Assembly (NCBI GenBank): GCA_001972305.1 | Contig: BDDD01005828.1 | Coordinates: 1 to 64,000 of the forward strand | Origin: Cephalotus follicularis | Lineage: Eukaryota > Streptophyta > Magnoliopsida > Oxalidales > Cephalotaceae | Length of the DNA stretch: 64,000 nt | Direction of reading: 5' to 3' | The notes under the pieces: generated by a model | Databases searched by the model: none | What the model was told of the DNA's origin: nothing | Seen by the model: the letters and a program-made list of their open reading frames with translations, nothing else | In this document: piece by piece, positions 12,808 through 24,689 of the stretch | How positions within the stretch are numbered: the first letter of the stretch is position 1 | How the letters are laid out: every line of letters begins with the position of its first letter | Made by a program: the position numbers and the translations under genes

Positions 12808-15221
12808 CTAAGCTACAGGAGGAGCATCAGTAGAGGTTTCATCCTCAGGAGGAGGAGGGACAAAAGGCCCGGTTTGAGGAGGTTGGGGGGCGACGAGATC
12901 CAAAGAGAGAGACAGTGAAGCCAAGGCCGACGCGGGATCAAGAGGAAGAACGGCTGTTGCATTTGACTCATCATTTCCGACCTCGTTTCCTTGGCCGGTA
13001 ACGGCTTCAGAAGCAGGCAGGACTTCCCCTTCCTCTACCTCGGCCCCAAGGCCGGCTCTCCCTTCCAAGGCTTCCTCGACCTTCAGCTCCCCGGCTTCAT
13101 ATCCATCAGGATAGTAATCAAAAGCCTTGGTAGCTGAGCAGTAGGCGACCTCGTCCAAGGGAACCTCTGGATGCAGAGTCTTGACCCAATTCCTGCAAGT
13201 GTAGAACCCCCGACGATTGTACTCGACAAATTCCTTGAAGACTTCATCGCCAAAGGCTTCTGAAGCTTTGTAATCCTCCACGGAGGCTTCCATCAAGCTG
13301 TGGAACTCCTCCGAGGACTGGAACTCTGCCAGGGCATCCTCCACTGCCTTGGCCCGTAACTCCTCATGCTTCTTGATGGACTCCTCATGCTTTTGCTGCA
13401 GAGTCCGGTACTGACCGCCAATCCTGGAGAGGTCATTTATCAAATTGTCCTTCTCCAGGACAGCTTTGTTCCTTTCCTCCACAGCAGACTCCTGGCCTTG
13501 AGGACTTCATCAAGTTGAGCTCTGGCCACCCGAGAAGTCTCCATCTCCACCATCAGCTCCTCCCTCGTCTTGTCATACCTCTCCAAAATGATCGAGAAGT
13601 TCTCGACCAAGAGGTGATGGTCATTCAGAGCGTGTAAATAAGACACAGGAATGAGAACAGAGAACACATAAGAATGTAAAGCACGCAGGTAGAGGATCAC
13701 CCTTTACCTCGAAGTGGCTCCGCAAAGTGTTATGGATTAAGTCCTTGTTGGACCAATCCTTCCTCTCCTTCAGCTCATCCGAGAAGAGGCAGAAAGAGCT
13801 AAGGGCGAATGACACCCCTTCTGTATCCAGATTGGAGGAGCCATTCTCAACCCCCTCCAGCTCTTCAATCATCTTCTCCACGTCCCGAGGAGGAGGCAGG
13901 ATTATGGGGTTGTTAGAAGTTCTGCCAAGGGCAGACTCCACCTCGGCCTCGGATGCCTTTTTCCCTTTCTTGCTTGGGGGCCGAGGAGGAGCATCCGAGG
14001 AGCGCCCCCTGGTAGGACGTTTGGACCCTTTCCCCTTGGCTGCAGCTGCAGCTTTCTTCATTTGCTTGGCCCCCTCGGCCGTGGCCTTTGCCTTCTGCCT
14101 AGCCCCCTCGGCAGCATCTTTCTCTTTTTGTTTGGCTGCTTCCGCAGCAGCCCTTTGCTTGTCCGCCTCTACAGAGGAAGGCTTGGTGATCTTGGTGGCA
14201 CTGAAAAGAGCATCAAATCCTCGTCGAGAAGCCATTGCTGTATAAACAGAGGGTAAGAAAGTCAGTAACTCAAAATTGAACCAGAAGAAATACGAAGACA
14301 GAAAGACGGAGGAGACGAAAGCTTATACAATTTTCCCCCATCTCTTGGGGCATGGATTCATCTGGGGATCCCCCACCCCCTGAGGCTTCTTCGACCTCTA
14401 CCGAGTATGATCCTTGGATGGGAACTACACTCAGCCCGACTCGGAGCAGATGCTCCTCGACCACGGTAGAGTTCACCTCCTCGGGCTCCAAATGCAAGAG
14501 TTTGTCGAAGTCAATGTTCTCGGCCGTTGTCAATAGGGGTCTCCTGTTGAGGCGTGTAGTTTCCATGGAATCATACCAGATAGGGGGGGTGAACCCCTTA
14601 AAGTTCTTTATGAGGAAGTATCTCCTCCTCCAATTCTTGATGGATTAGGTAGGTTTTACAAGGAGTTTCTTTATGCCAGGACGCGACTTGAAGAAATAGC
14701 CACGTTTCCCTGGCGAGGATGAGATGACGTGGAAATGTTTAAACAATCCCACTGTTGCGGTCACCTCGGACTCCAGGCATCTAACTAAGAAACCTATGAT
14801 GAAACTCCAAGATTGGGGTTGGAGAAGAGAAGGGTGAAGATTGAACGTCTCCAAGACCGAGATGGCAAAAGAGGGTACTGGGATCCTCAGACCGTGAGAG
14901 AGAGCACCTTCGAAGACAGCGAAGAGGCCCTCTCTACTCTCTGTGACCATCCGAGGATCCGAGGGGAGACTAAATCTCAACCCAGGAGGGAAATTGTACT
15001 TGCGAGAGAGTGCAAGCACCTCATTGCGAGAAAGAGTGCTGACACCAAAACAATCAGGGGCAGGGGTGTCAGCCTCAGTAACGGGAACAGCGGGGTCACC
15101 CACCGCAGCCCCCAGGCTACCTTCAGAGGAAAGGGGACTCTCGGCGGGGGGAACCACCATGGCCAGGGGTTCAAGCTCTAAGGGAGGAGAAGCCCTAGCA
15201 GTTTTTTTTGGTTCTGGCCAT
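12808..15221 (-). pseudogene. Antisense ORF gene of Tat-1 (aORF; Transposase_28-like protein with coiled coil), three exons
   Basis: A minus-strand gene between pol and the 3' LTR. Reading leftwards, exon 1 runs from ATG 15221 to 14329, exon 2 is 14237-13708 and exon 3 is 13631-12808. The first intron (14238-14328) is GT-AG and joins in frame. The second has a good GTAAAG donor, but its acceptor reads AC instead of AG. The first exon carries a domain (YNFPPGLRFSLP, HGLRIPVPSFAISVLETF) resembling Pfam 'putative gypsy type transposon' (Transposase_28). The second is rich in Ala/Lys and probably nuclear; the third is acidic and coiled-coil. Damage: an eight-A run (15202-15209) puts the ATG out of frame, TAA at 14645-14647, and a frameshift near 13490. 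Antisense ORFs of this kind are known in Tat elements such as Retand; their function is not established. Confidence 0.75.
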
Positions 15222-15237
15222 CTATGTCGACACAAAA

Positions 15238-15837
15238 AAAATGAGAGAAGAAGCTAGAAGGGACTTAGATGTGACTTAGAGCTACAAAAGGACTGTCAAC
15301 TTACCCAAAAACTTAGACGAAGAAGTTGCAGAAAGATGAAGTTTGAAGGCACTGAAGATCTCAGGAGCTCTCAAAGGTATTGAAAAGAAGTTGGAAGGCG
15401 TAAAAGGTTGGCTCAGTGAAGTAGGGCTCCTTTTATAAGCCCTGGCTTGGATCCTGACCCTCCATCTAGCATAGATCCAACGGTTGAGAAGTGAACCGAC
15501 ATAATGGGTGCGGGAGACGAAGAGACAGAGGCGGGAAACGCTCTGTTTATGCCAGGTGTAAGTTGTGTTCAACACGCTACTTAAATGCAAATGATTTGGG
15601 CTCATAGCACGAGGCCCGTTGGCAGAGAAGAGCCAAGCATGGGCCAGTTTCGATCCTCTGCCATGACGAGATTGTTCATATGCCAGAGAATCCCTAAAGA
15701 CCATTCTGTTGGGTCTCAACCCTTTCACATGTGGAAAAGCTCACATAACGTTCCCAGGAGTTCGGCCCGAGCCAAGACTCTCAACTCTGTTCCTCCTCCT
15801 CTGACCATGGTCAGAGAAGAAGGACCAGGGTGGCATA
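15238..15837 (+). other. Tat-1 spacer: antisense promoter region and polypurine tract
   Basis: Contains the leader and promoter of the antisense gene. Just before the 3' LTR is a purine-rich run (about 15812-15832, AGAGAAGAAGGACCAGGG) that is the likely plus-strand primer. Confidence 0.55.
15431..15437 (-). promoter_or_regulatory. TATA box of the antisense gene
   Basis: Reads TATAAAA on the minus strand (context GCTTATAAAAGGAGCC), about 210 bases upstream of the antisense ATG at 15221. It would start a transcript running away from the 3' LTR, opposite to gag-pol. Confidence 0.55.
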
Positions 15838-16724
15838 TGATATGGGAAAAATTGAATCATACTAAGGATGACACGTGTCCTTTGCAGACATTGCCACGTG
15901 CATAAGTGAATTAAAGCTTACATAGATACAAGACAGAGGAAGGCAGAGGACCTCACCAGGAGTCTTTGAAGTCAGTACGGATACTGGTTAGAGGAGGCTT
16001 AACAAACCCTGGAAGGAGTAGTAGACAGGCATCATCCTCGGCATCAGTGCCGAGGAACTCACCATTGGTGATATTGTGAAATTTACCCTCCTCGGCATAA
16101 GTGTCGAGGACCTTTTCCTCGGCAGTTTGGCAGAGGACCAACTATATCAGGCGCCAACCTCAGGAGAAGCCATGGAACTTGAAGATCCTGCAGGGGAAGA
16201 GAAGCAAGAGTTCCCGTCCTCGGCAGCTGTATTGCAGAGAACCCACTCTTCATCTATGGAATGAGGCCTCAAAACCAGCCTACATATTAGGGATTTGTCT
16301 TCATCCTAATATGGAAGATAAGATACAGTCAGTTACCTACAAAGAAAGCAGCTACGAATCAGGGGGAGATAAGGAAAATGACCGACATCCTCGGCATTTC
16401 CTTAGGGGATACACATCACCTCCGCATTTCACGCTCAGACAGTTACAAACCAACACTATAAATACAAAAATCAAAGACATATCTCAGGTCATCCATTTTT
16501 ACTCTAAAAGAGCCCGATTTTCACTGTGAAAAGGTCTAACTTGAGCGTCGGAGTGTCCCCGGGAGAACAACCTCCTGGACCTTCAACGTATTTGTTCCTC
16601 TGTGCAGAGAAAGCATTAACAGCCGTCTTCAACCTTCTCCTCGGAGCGTAATAGCAGCGTTTCCTTAAACAAATCAAGCCCTTGCACGTGGGGTACTGTT
16701 GAGGAAAGGATTTCTGTATCAACA
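15838..16724 (+). repeat. 3' LTR of Tat-1
   Basis: 887 bp, aligning end to end with 5399-6285. It repeats the GACACGTGTC palindrome (15870-15879), the G-box (15895-15900) and TATAAATA (16457-16464). It is followed by the target duplication ATTAG at 16725-16729. Confidence 0.95.
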
Positions 16725-16729
16725 ATTAG

Positions 16730-18605
16730 GATATAAATATTATATCATGGGTGAGGTCTCAATCTGATAGTTCATCATGACATATTTTCAAGATTCAAAA
16801 TTTTATTACGATTTATTACAGCAAGTTCATGTGGGTTCGCGTGTGATGATTACTCTTTTTACGGGTCGCACCTTTCTTCTTAATAACAATTGACTTACTA
16901 ACACATCTTATATCAAATTAATCATTTTCGATGTTTTATTTTCATTTGAATTCAAATCTTACGATGCTTCTTTTAATAATCCTGCAAAACATCTATTTCA
17001 AAAATAACATATTTCTTTATTGGTTTAGTTATTGAAGAGGGTTAAATGTCACTCTCTAATATCACTTTTTCATTCTAATTTGTATTTATTTATTGAATCA
17101 TTTAAAATAAAAAAGATTTTGTTAAATGTTTGTTAATAAGAAGAACAAAATTAAAAAAAAATCCTATTAAATTCGGGTTTTACTCAAATATTACATGCAT
17201 TATTGAGTTGTTGTGGACCTTAGAATCGTAGGATTTTAGTGTCAAAATCATAATAGTTTTAGACGTAGATGTAAGTAGATTGATTGAAGTTTATATAAAA
17301 GATTTATAGATGAGACGTAATGAGATTTAAACGAGAGAAGAATGAATGAAAAAACACTATACATTTTGTTATGTTTTGTATTTAAAGCAAATTAAATTGT
17401 ACACTGGATACAAATTAATTAGCCACGCAGTTTGACAAATGACAATATCTTGTTTAATATCTCTTACTTTAGATTGTAGAATTAGATATAGCATGTATAA
17501 AATAGTGAAGTATAAAGTTAGAAACAAGAATATTGAATGAAACTGGTATATTAATGAATATTCTAAGAGATTATAGAATGCCTAGAAATAATCTAAGAGA
17601 ATGCTAGAAAGAATATTATGTCTAATCTGTTCCAAACATAGAGCAATGTGCTATTTATAGGCCTTTTGCTCTCTCATTAAATTAATGATCAAGATTGAAT
17701 CTTTATTCTTCCTTTAGGGAAGAGTAAACACGTGTCCTTCATTCTTTAATTCGCAATCTGTCGTAATTAACTCACGATAATATTTATCATTCTTATCACG
17801 TATGAAATCAGTCATTGGCAAACCTGAGATTCCTTGATATTTAGTCACCAATATAAGATCTTCTTATAATCCCATAAATGTGAATTGATATATGTAATTC
17901 AAAAAATAGATTTCTTTGTGCCTTTACCTTATGCTATTTATTATAGCGTATGACGAAGGCGTTTTTATGTTTTGCCGTGTCATGTTTGCTATCGAGAGCG
18001 CAGGCTGTAAGCCATTCTCCCATATTTCATATATATAGTCATTCTATCCTGGACCGGACGTATGGTGAAAGGTCCTCTCGAGCATAGCACTTGAAGCTCG
18101 TTTACTAGCCACCTGACCTTCTTCTTCTTGGGACGGAGACAAAGTCTCTTAAGACTTTTACAACCCCTTCTTCTTCTATTTTGGGCCTTCAATGATCGAG
18201 GGGTGATTATCCTCATTCTTATGTTGAGTTTCAGTCATTTAACAAAACCATTGTGGATTGTTCTTAGTGATTTCTCTCCCCGATTGTGCAGATATGATGA
18301 CCCACGTCAATGTTTCGTATGCTATTCGCATTACAAAGAGTCTTGAAGTTGTTTGAGACAAAGATGTTGTTGCTCGCCTTCCTCTGTTGGGTGACAAGGA
18401 TCCTCAATCTCTGGAGCTTTCCGATGAAGAGAACTCAAATCTTGAATTTTTGAGTTATTCTTGATCTCTTCCGTAACATCCTCGAGCAATCTCGCTCAGA
18501 CAGTAACCTCAGAGCAAGTTCTCAAGTGGAAGGGTACCAGTCTTTGCCTCAAACTGGGTCTCACTCTTTAGAAACTTCTTCTTTCATCATTTCTACCTCG
18601 ACTAG
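16730..18605. other. Intergenic DNA, no gene recognised
   Basis: AT-rich to mixed sequence. Short frames near 17990-18350 show no protein-like motif and no splice-supported structure. It may be old repeat debris. Confidence 0.45.
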
Positions 18606-20685
18606 TGTAACACCCCAAGTCTCAAGTGCGGGCCCAAAACGCCACCTTCTTCTCCTCTACCCTATATTCATTTACTTATTCCAATTGTTGAGTGCTAGAT
18701 AAGGTTATCCATATGTAAAATATTAAAAAATTTATCAAATATTTCATCAGTCCATTCAAACGCTTAATAAAATCACATACATATTAAAATCACCTTAATC
18801 AATCCATTCAATTCCAATAGATAGCATACATATCCATACAAATATAAAATACAATTCCCAATAAAAGTACATACAATAAACGAAGAACAATATTACAATA
18901 CAGCCCTGATGTCTCCTTGTACGAAATGCGGTTATCCAATCACTGACCACTATCCTATACAATAACCTTATCATAAAGGATGAGTCAGCCAAACGGCCTC
19001 GTAGAATAGCCCCATGTGCAATGAAGTGAACAGTTATAACATTTATATGCATATCATGTCATATGCGTGAATATCAATTATGGTCAACCATTTATATACA
19101 ACAGTCTCATAACGGCGTATATAATTATAGGACTTAAACATACCATCTTATCCATACATTTATCAAACAATCCATACCATTTGTACGAGTACAGTCACAC
19201 AAAAACCAATAGAGTTATTGACCTTTCCATACCATATAGTATATCTAGTCACCCATGGATACATACAAGGGAGCTCAAGTAAATATCTTAGTCGTCGATG
19301 GATAAAGACGTCGGAGCTAAACTAGGTATAGTTACTAGTGGATAAAGACACTGGAGCTCAACTAGTATTCTTAAACAAATAAGGTCACTCTAATAGGTTA
19401 CAAACCACACAATCCATACCATACCTTAATACCTTTCATTTCCATACTAATTATTGTAGAAAACATTTCCTTTTCGGTGTATAAAAAATCATTCAGTCAA
19501 TCGGTTGGTCGGTACAATCAATAAGTCTATAAAACGGTTCAGTTTGGTTCAATCGTGTAGAAAACAGTTCAGTGTTAAGCAAAGATCGATTCAAGATCGA
19601 GTCATATCAATAAATGTGTTAAAATAGTGTGCACAACCTTGAGAGGTCCCAAGATGCGTTCAATGAAAACATTGAAGCTTGGGAAGAAACATCAAAGCAC
19701 ATTTAGTTTTATAAATGGGTTTAGTGTTACGCCGATGCTTGGGAATAAGCATTGAGGCACATTCAATTTTGTAAAAGGGTTTAGCGTTGCGTCGATGCTT
19801 TGGAAGAAGCATTGGGGAGCATTTAGTTTATAAAAGGGTTAAGTGATACGTTGAAGCTTGGGAAGAAGCATTGGGGCACAATCAGTTTTATAAAAGGGTT
19901 TAGAGTTGTGTTGATGCTTGGGAAGAAGTATCAGAACGCAATCACTTTTATAAAATGGTTTAGCGCTGTGTCGATACTTAGGAAGAGGCATAAATCACTT
20001 TTATAAGGGGGTTGTGTCAATGCTTGGGAAGAAGCATCGAGGTGCAATAAGTTTTATAAAAAGGTTTAGCACTACGTCAACGCTTAGGAAGAAGCATCGG
20101 GGCACAATCAGTTTTATAAAAGGGTTTAATGCTGTGTCAATGCTTGGAAAGAAGCATCGGGACGGAATCAATTTTATAAAAGGGTTTAGCGTTGTGTCGA
20201 TGCTTGGGAAAAACATCAAGACGCATTCAGTTTTATAAAAGGGTTTAGTACTGTGTCGAGGCTTGGGAAGAAGCATCGGGGTGCAAGTAGTTTTATTAAA
20301 GGGTTTAGTTCTGCGTTAATGCTTGGGAAGAAGCATCGGGGAACAATCAGTTTTATAAAAGGGTTTAGTACTCCCTCGATGCTTGGGAAGAAGCTTTAAG
20401 GCTGTTTATACATGAAAAATCATCATAGCACCATATCACGAAAGCGCTATGTTAGTCCAAGAGACTGGTGGCGTTAATCCCATATTCGATACGACTTTAT
20501 GAGGCCAGCACGATGCCTTTATGTGCTTCGGATTACACCATAAGGTACAAAACACTTTGTCATATCTACAATAGGTCTACACTTGTTTTTATAATGTCTA
20601 TGGGAGACATCTCATGCACCTTGTCAAGCTCATTCTACAAAGAATTGAGTGAACTAGTCTTAAAGTATCATTCATACACCCTAGT
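18606..20685. mobile_element. Repeat-derived block starting TGTAACACCCC, possibly an old LTR
   Basis: TGTAACACCCC at 18606 resembles the terminus of long gypsy LTRs (the solo LTR at 34705-37422 has TGTAACGCCC at its minus-strand start). The block contains GATGAGTCAGCCAAACGGCC-type sequence and a 60-bp tandem array. It is interrupted at 20691 by the large non-coding element; sequence from 31828 on would be its continuation. No second terminus or duplication was found. Confidence 0.35.
19673..20398. repeat. 60-bp minisatellite, about 12 copies
   Basis: The unit is about 60 bp, built around GCTTGGGAAGAAGCATCGGG, CACAATCAGTTTTATAAAAGGG and TTTAGCGCTGTGTCGAT. Units diverge by roughly 10-25% by eye, and one near 19981 is about 15 bp short. 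Because 60 is a multiple of three, both strands show short frames with a 20-residue period; I take these as by-products. Confidence 0.9.
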
Positions 20686-20690
20686 ACTTT
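20686..20690. repeat. Left target-site duplication of the large non-coding element (ACTTT)
   Basis: ACTTT precedes the left LTR and is found again at 31823-31827 after the right LTR. Confidence 0.88.
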
Positions 20691-21882
20691 TGTGACATCC
20701 GTGTCCTAGTACGGTCTGTGTTTGTGGAGCCTACGTGGCTTCTGTCTGTCTGTCTGTCTGTTAATCTGTTTTTCTGACATACATGACATATGCATCATCG
20801 CATTAATAATTTTTTTCTAATGTGATTTCATTTTGATGGTTTTTCTGCGTAACATAAGTTTTCTCTACTGTAAAAATTAAACGATGTTTTACTGAAACTA
20901 CTGCTGAATTCAGAAAATAAGCCAAGTGGTATGTCCTAAATATCCAATTTCTGTCCGTATCGGTTAAATTTTGGACGAAACCAAGTTCGTTTTGAGTTGA
21001 ATATATAATGAGAAATGCGAAGATTTGATTCATTTTATGCCTTTCTCTCTCTCCCCCCATTTCTATCCCATCTCTCCCGTTATCTCACACTCTCTCTGCT
21101 CCTACTGCCAGCGTCAGTGCCGATCTGATGTCGACGAAGGTACCGACCGAACCGCCATGACCTCCTAAGCACGCCGAGCCCCACCACCGCGCCGGCAACC
21201 GCGTAGTTCGCGGGCACGGAGCTTCTCTCTCCCAGCCTCTGTTTTGCGTCGTTTCGGCGTCTCCGATTACCGTCATGGCAAAGCGAGCCCGGATTCGGAC
21301 ACCTGGCATCGCGACCATTCGAAAGGTACCAGCCCCAAAACGTGACGACGCAGGCAGCGTAGATCAACGACGAAGTCAACCGCGGTCAAACGCACTCTTT
21401 CCTGCCAGACGCGGCAGCGCCATGACCACCGCCCCCCAGATCGGTGATCTCTGTCCTCCGACGCACCAAGTGCGACCTTCTATGCGGCTGAATGGCGACA
21501 TGCGCCGGCCAGTGGCGGCGCGTGGGCCCACGCATCGGCAGCCTCCGATGACCTGTTTTTGACAATTTTCTGACTCCGTTTTCCGTGCAGGCATGATCCG
21601 TTCTGGTTCGGCTTCGAGATTCTGACTTTGTACTCCGTTCCGTTCGATTTCGGTAAACTTTGAACTTTTCTCCGTTAGTTCTGTTTTTCTGTTGAATTCT
21701 ATATTTCTGTATCTGTTTCTGTATCTGTTTCTGTTATACATATGAGCTAGAATTGTATAATCGATTCTGTTGACGATTTAGTCTCAATCCTTGTTTTGAT
21801 GATAACATATTTGCATTTAACAAATCTACTTGATGTGCATAAAATTACAAGATCAATACCAAAGCAAAAACACCATCCGCAG

Positions 21883-22846
21883 AAGAAGACATCGACTTTC
21901 AAGGAATAACATCGATATCCGTACGAAAGAAGTCGATCCCTTTCTAAAAGACATCGACGTCTTTCATGCCAGAAGTTACATGTCAAATTCACATGAAGAC
22001 ATCGACTTCTACAGGCAAAGACATCGACGTCCGTACGAAAGAAGTCGACCCCTATATGAAAGACATCGACGTCTTTAGGTGCCAAAGTTACAGGACATTT
22101 TCGAGTGATGACATCGACGCTTATCAGTAAAGACATCAACGTCCGTACGAACGACATCGACGCCTTTCCATAGACATCGACGCCTTTCTAGAGGTACTTG
22201 CATTTCCCCGAAAATACATCGACTCTCACAGAAGAAGTCGATGTGATGTTCAAAGTTTCAATACCTGGAGATTTCCGACATCGACGCCTTTTAAAAACAC
22301 ATCGACGCCTTTTTAAATGAACAAGACCCGGGAAACCTGGAACGGCTAGTACAAGCACTACAACGGCTATCAGCTACAAAGACATCGACGCCTTCTGAAA
22401 GAAGTCGACGTCTTTATACCAGCAGAGACAAAAATCAAAGATTGCAACTACACATGTTTGAATGATATGTTTGATTGATTGCATATTTGATATGATGATT
22501 GTTTTAGTTATTGTTCTGTTTTTGGCTTGATTTTTCTGCTCTGTGTTACAAAAGAGTCGACTTCTTTTCTGGAAATTTTATGCTTTACAAAATGTCGTCG
22601 ACTTCTTTTCTGCGAAACTGTATGACTTACGAAAATCACGTCGATCTCTTTTGAAAAACGTCGATCCCTTTGTGTTTCACTAAAACACGTCGACTCCTTT
22701 TTAAACACGTCGATGCTTTTCAAAATGCATCGTTTTTTGTATCGATTTCTTCCGTTCATTTAAAGAACGCGCCGACTTCTTTTTAATCACGTCGACGTCT
22801 TTTACTCAGAAATTGACTTCTTCATAAAAAGTCGACATCATGTTCA
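21883..22846. repeat. Cluster of TCGA-centred short motifs in SIRE-A
   Basis: About 20 copies of ACATCGACG(T/C)C or AAGTCGA(C/T) lie within 21883-22420, 10-45 bases apart. More than ten inverted forms (GTCGACTTCTTT, ACGTCGAT) follow in 22553-22846. The first half is repeated in the right LTR (25145-25500). Spacing is irregular, so this is not a simple tandem repeat. Confidence 0.85.
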
Positions 22847-23043
22847 TTTCTCATCTTCCCTCCATTTCTGAGCAATTTGAAAAGTTTCTTCTCTCTCGTT
22901 TTTCTGTCAAAAATCGTTCTAGTAGGTCGTAAACCACTCCCTGATTCCTTATCCATCTTCAAAAACTGTTTTCGTGTCGTCCAAATCATCCGTTTTTATC
23001 ATTCTCTGTGTATTTCTCTTGTGCACACCATCTGTTCGATAAA

Positions 23044-24396
23044 ATGGTCAGGACAAAATAGGGTACCAAAAAGAAGGGTGCTTCTTCCTCTCAGCCACCG
23101 AAATCTGCTAAAAAACAGAGGCTTGAGATTAGAGAACCTTCCCCTGATCCAGCTCTTCAATCGGATTCCGAATCCGAAGAGCAAGCCCCTGTCCCATTGA
23201 GAAGTGTTGCCTTTGTTGACAAGAGAGTCATGGGAGGCAGAAATATTGACTCAGATTTCTGTTCCTCCGAATTTTCTTTCATTTCCTGGTTAGACGACCT
23301 CCATCTCATTCCTCTTGTTCAAATTTCTGACCCTTTTTACATCAAATTGGTCAAGGAATTTTACTCCAACCTTAGGATGGTTTCTAACCAAAATGAGGAA
23401 TTTGCCCTCTCTTCTTATGTTAAAGGAGAAAGAATTTATCTAAATGCTAGAATTCTAGCATCTATCTTACATATTCCACACACCGGTCTATATGTTTTTT
23501 AACACAAAAAATGGCCGGAGGTTGAGGGTTTTCACCCTAACCAAATTTTGTCTCTTTTGTACCCTAATGATCCAAATGTCCATCCAAATATGGCATTGAC
23601 AACAAATAGATTATCTGTGGACCATAGGCTTCTCCACCATCTTATTGTACATCAAATTCTACTCACCGGTGGAGGGTATGCAAAATTGTCTAGGATGCAA
23701 GTTTTTCTAATGTGGTGCATCCTATCCAAAATTGAGTTTTGTTTTCCTCTCCTCATGCTCAAGACTATGGTTAGAGCATTCTCACAAAAGAAATTCGTTC
23801 TACCATTTGGCTCTATCCTTACCAAAGTCTTCCAACACTTTCACATTCGGCTAGAAGGAGAGATTGCAACAAAGTTGAAGAAAGAAGACACGTACAACAA
23901 GAGTACCTTGAATCGGATGGGGTGGAAGAAACAGGAAGGAATCTGGACCTATTACCCCAAAGTGGATCAAGGGCCTAGGATTGCTATTGAAGAGCAAGAA
24001 GAGAACCCTCCTTGGGAAGAGAACCCTCCTTGGGAAGCTCAAGGAGAAGCTGCCCCTGCTCAGCCTCAAGCTCAAGGAAGCTCATCCACTACTGATTATG
24101 ACAGGGTGATGGAGTTCATACGTTCTCAATTTGCCTCCATGCAAGCCTCGCTTGATGATAAATTTAAGCAAGTCAATACGCGACTCGGTAGATTGGAGAA
24201 TGATCATAAAATACTTCATTCCGAGTACGAAAATGTTGATGACACCGTCTACTACGATCTAAGAGTCGTTAAGAGGCATCTAAAAAGAATGGAAAGAAAG
24301 CTTGCCAACTCCAAAACTATTGATCGTTTTGAAGAGACTTCGGGCGATGAAGGCGATGAATCCTCCGATTCCGATACTCCTCCTGCTGCTTCTTGA
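23044..24396 (+). pseudogene. Plant-transposon-type ORF of SIRE-A (Transposase_32-like), two in-frame stops
   Basis: One reading frame from ATG 23044 to TGA 24394-24396, broken by TAG at 23059-23061 and TAA at 23500-23502. The N-terminus is basic (KKKGASSS, KKQRLE) and probably nuclear. The middle (FYSNLRMVSNQNEEFALSSY, ARILASILHIPHTGLY) resembles the Pfam 'putative plant transposon protein' family. The C-terminus has a short ENPPWE tandem repeat, a coiled-coil stretch (about 24110-24330) and an acidic Asp/Ser tail. It sits where SIRE elements carry their extra 3' ORF. Its function is unknown, and I cannot call it an envelope protein: no signal peptide or clear membrane span is visible. Confidence 0.7.
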
Positions 24397-24689
24397 TTGT
24401 TTGTTGCTGTTTTTGTTGTTTTTATAATGAACCTTGATGTTCATTTGTATTTCCTTTATGAAATTCTTGTTTGTAAAAGACAAAGTTGTTAATGTTTTTA
24501 TGATATTAATGAAGTGTTTAAGTGTTCATGAAATGATGTTGTGAATTAATGTTTATGTTTTTGATTTATGATATAATTGTGTTGAATGAATGAGTTTTTC
24601 TCAATTATTGTCGATAATTATATTCATTACCGATATTTCATTTTTTTATGCATAATGCTCATGTTCACTCTCTTTTCACCCTAACTTGT

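Larger units (their letters stand above)
5399..16724 (+). mobile_element. Tat-1: complete Tat-lineage Ty3/gypsy LTR retrotransposon
   Basis: An 11.3-kb element with two 887-bp LTRs (TG...CA), matching ATTAG duplications, primer site, gag, pol, a long 3' region and an antisense gene. It is assigned to the Tat (Ogre/Retand-type) lineage because pol carries the normal RNase H followed by a second, catalytically complete RNase H before integrase, and because of the extra coding region downstream of pol. By eye the LTRs differ at about 30 of 887 positions with no length change (about 96.6% identical), so insertion is fairly young. It is not autonomous now: gag has a premature stop, pol has a stop near its end, and most of the integrase core is missing. 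Confidence 0.93.

Noticed and set aside
13727-14245. 172-codon plus-strand frame
   Set aside because: It is the mirror of the Ala/Lys-rich second exon of the antisense gene; composition is low-complexity and the minus-strand reading has the introns and homology.
14813-15257. Plus-strand frames of about 105-122 codons
   Set aside because: They mirror the Transposase_28-like exon on the minus strand and lack any motif.
19673-20398. CRISPR array or repeat protein
   Set aside because: The 60-bp units are head-to-tail without unique spacers, this is plant nuclear DNA, and both strands open equally because the period is a multiple of three.
21275-21741. Frames of about 95-121 codons in the CpG-rich part of the long LTRs (also 29462-30079)
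   Set aside because: Length is explained by few AT-rich stops in a GC-rich stretch; the paired LTR copy shifts frame, so there is no coding constraint.
21883-22846. Clusters of GTCGAC and ATCGAT as cloning or restriction-site artefacts
   Set aside because: The cores sit in a natural LTR, are repeated with small differences in the second LTR, and recur in another element; they are not vector sequence.
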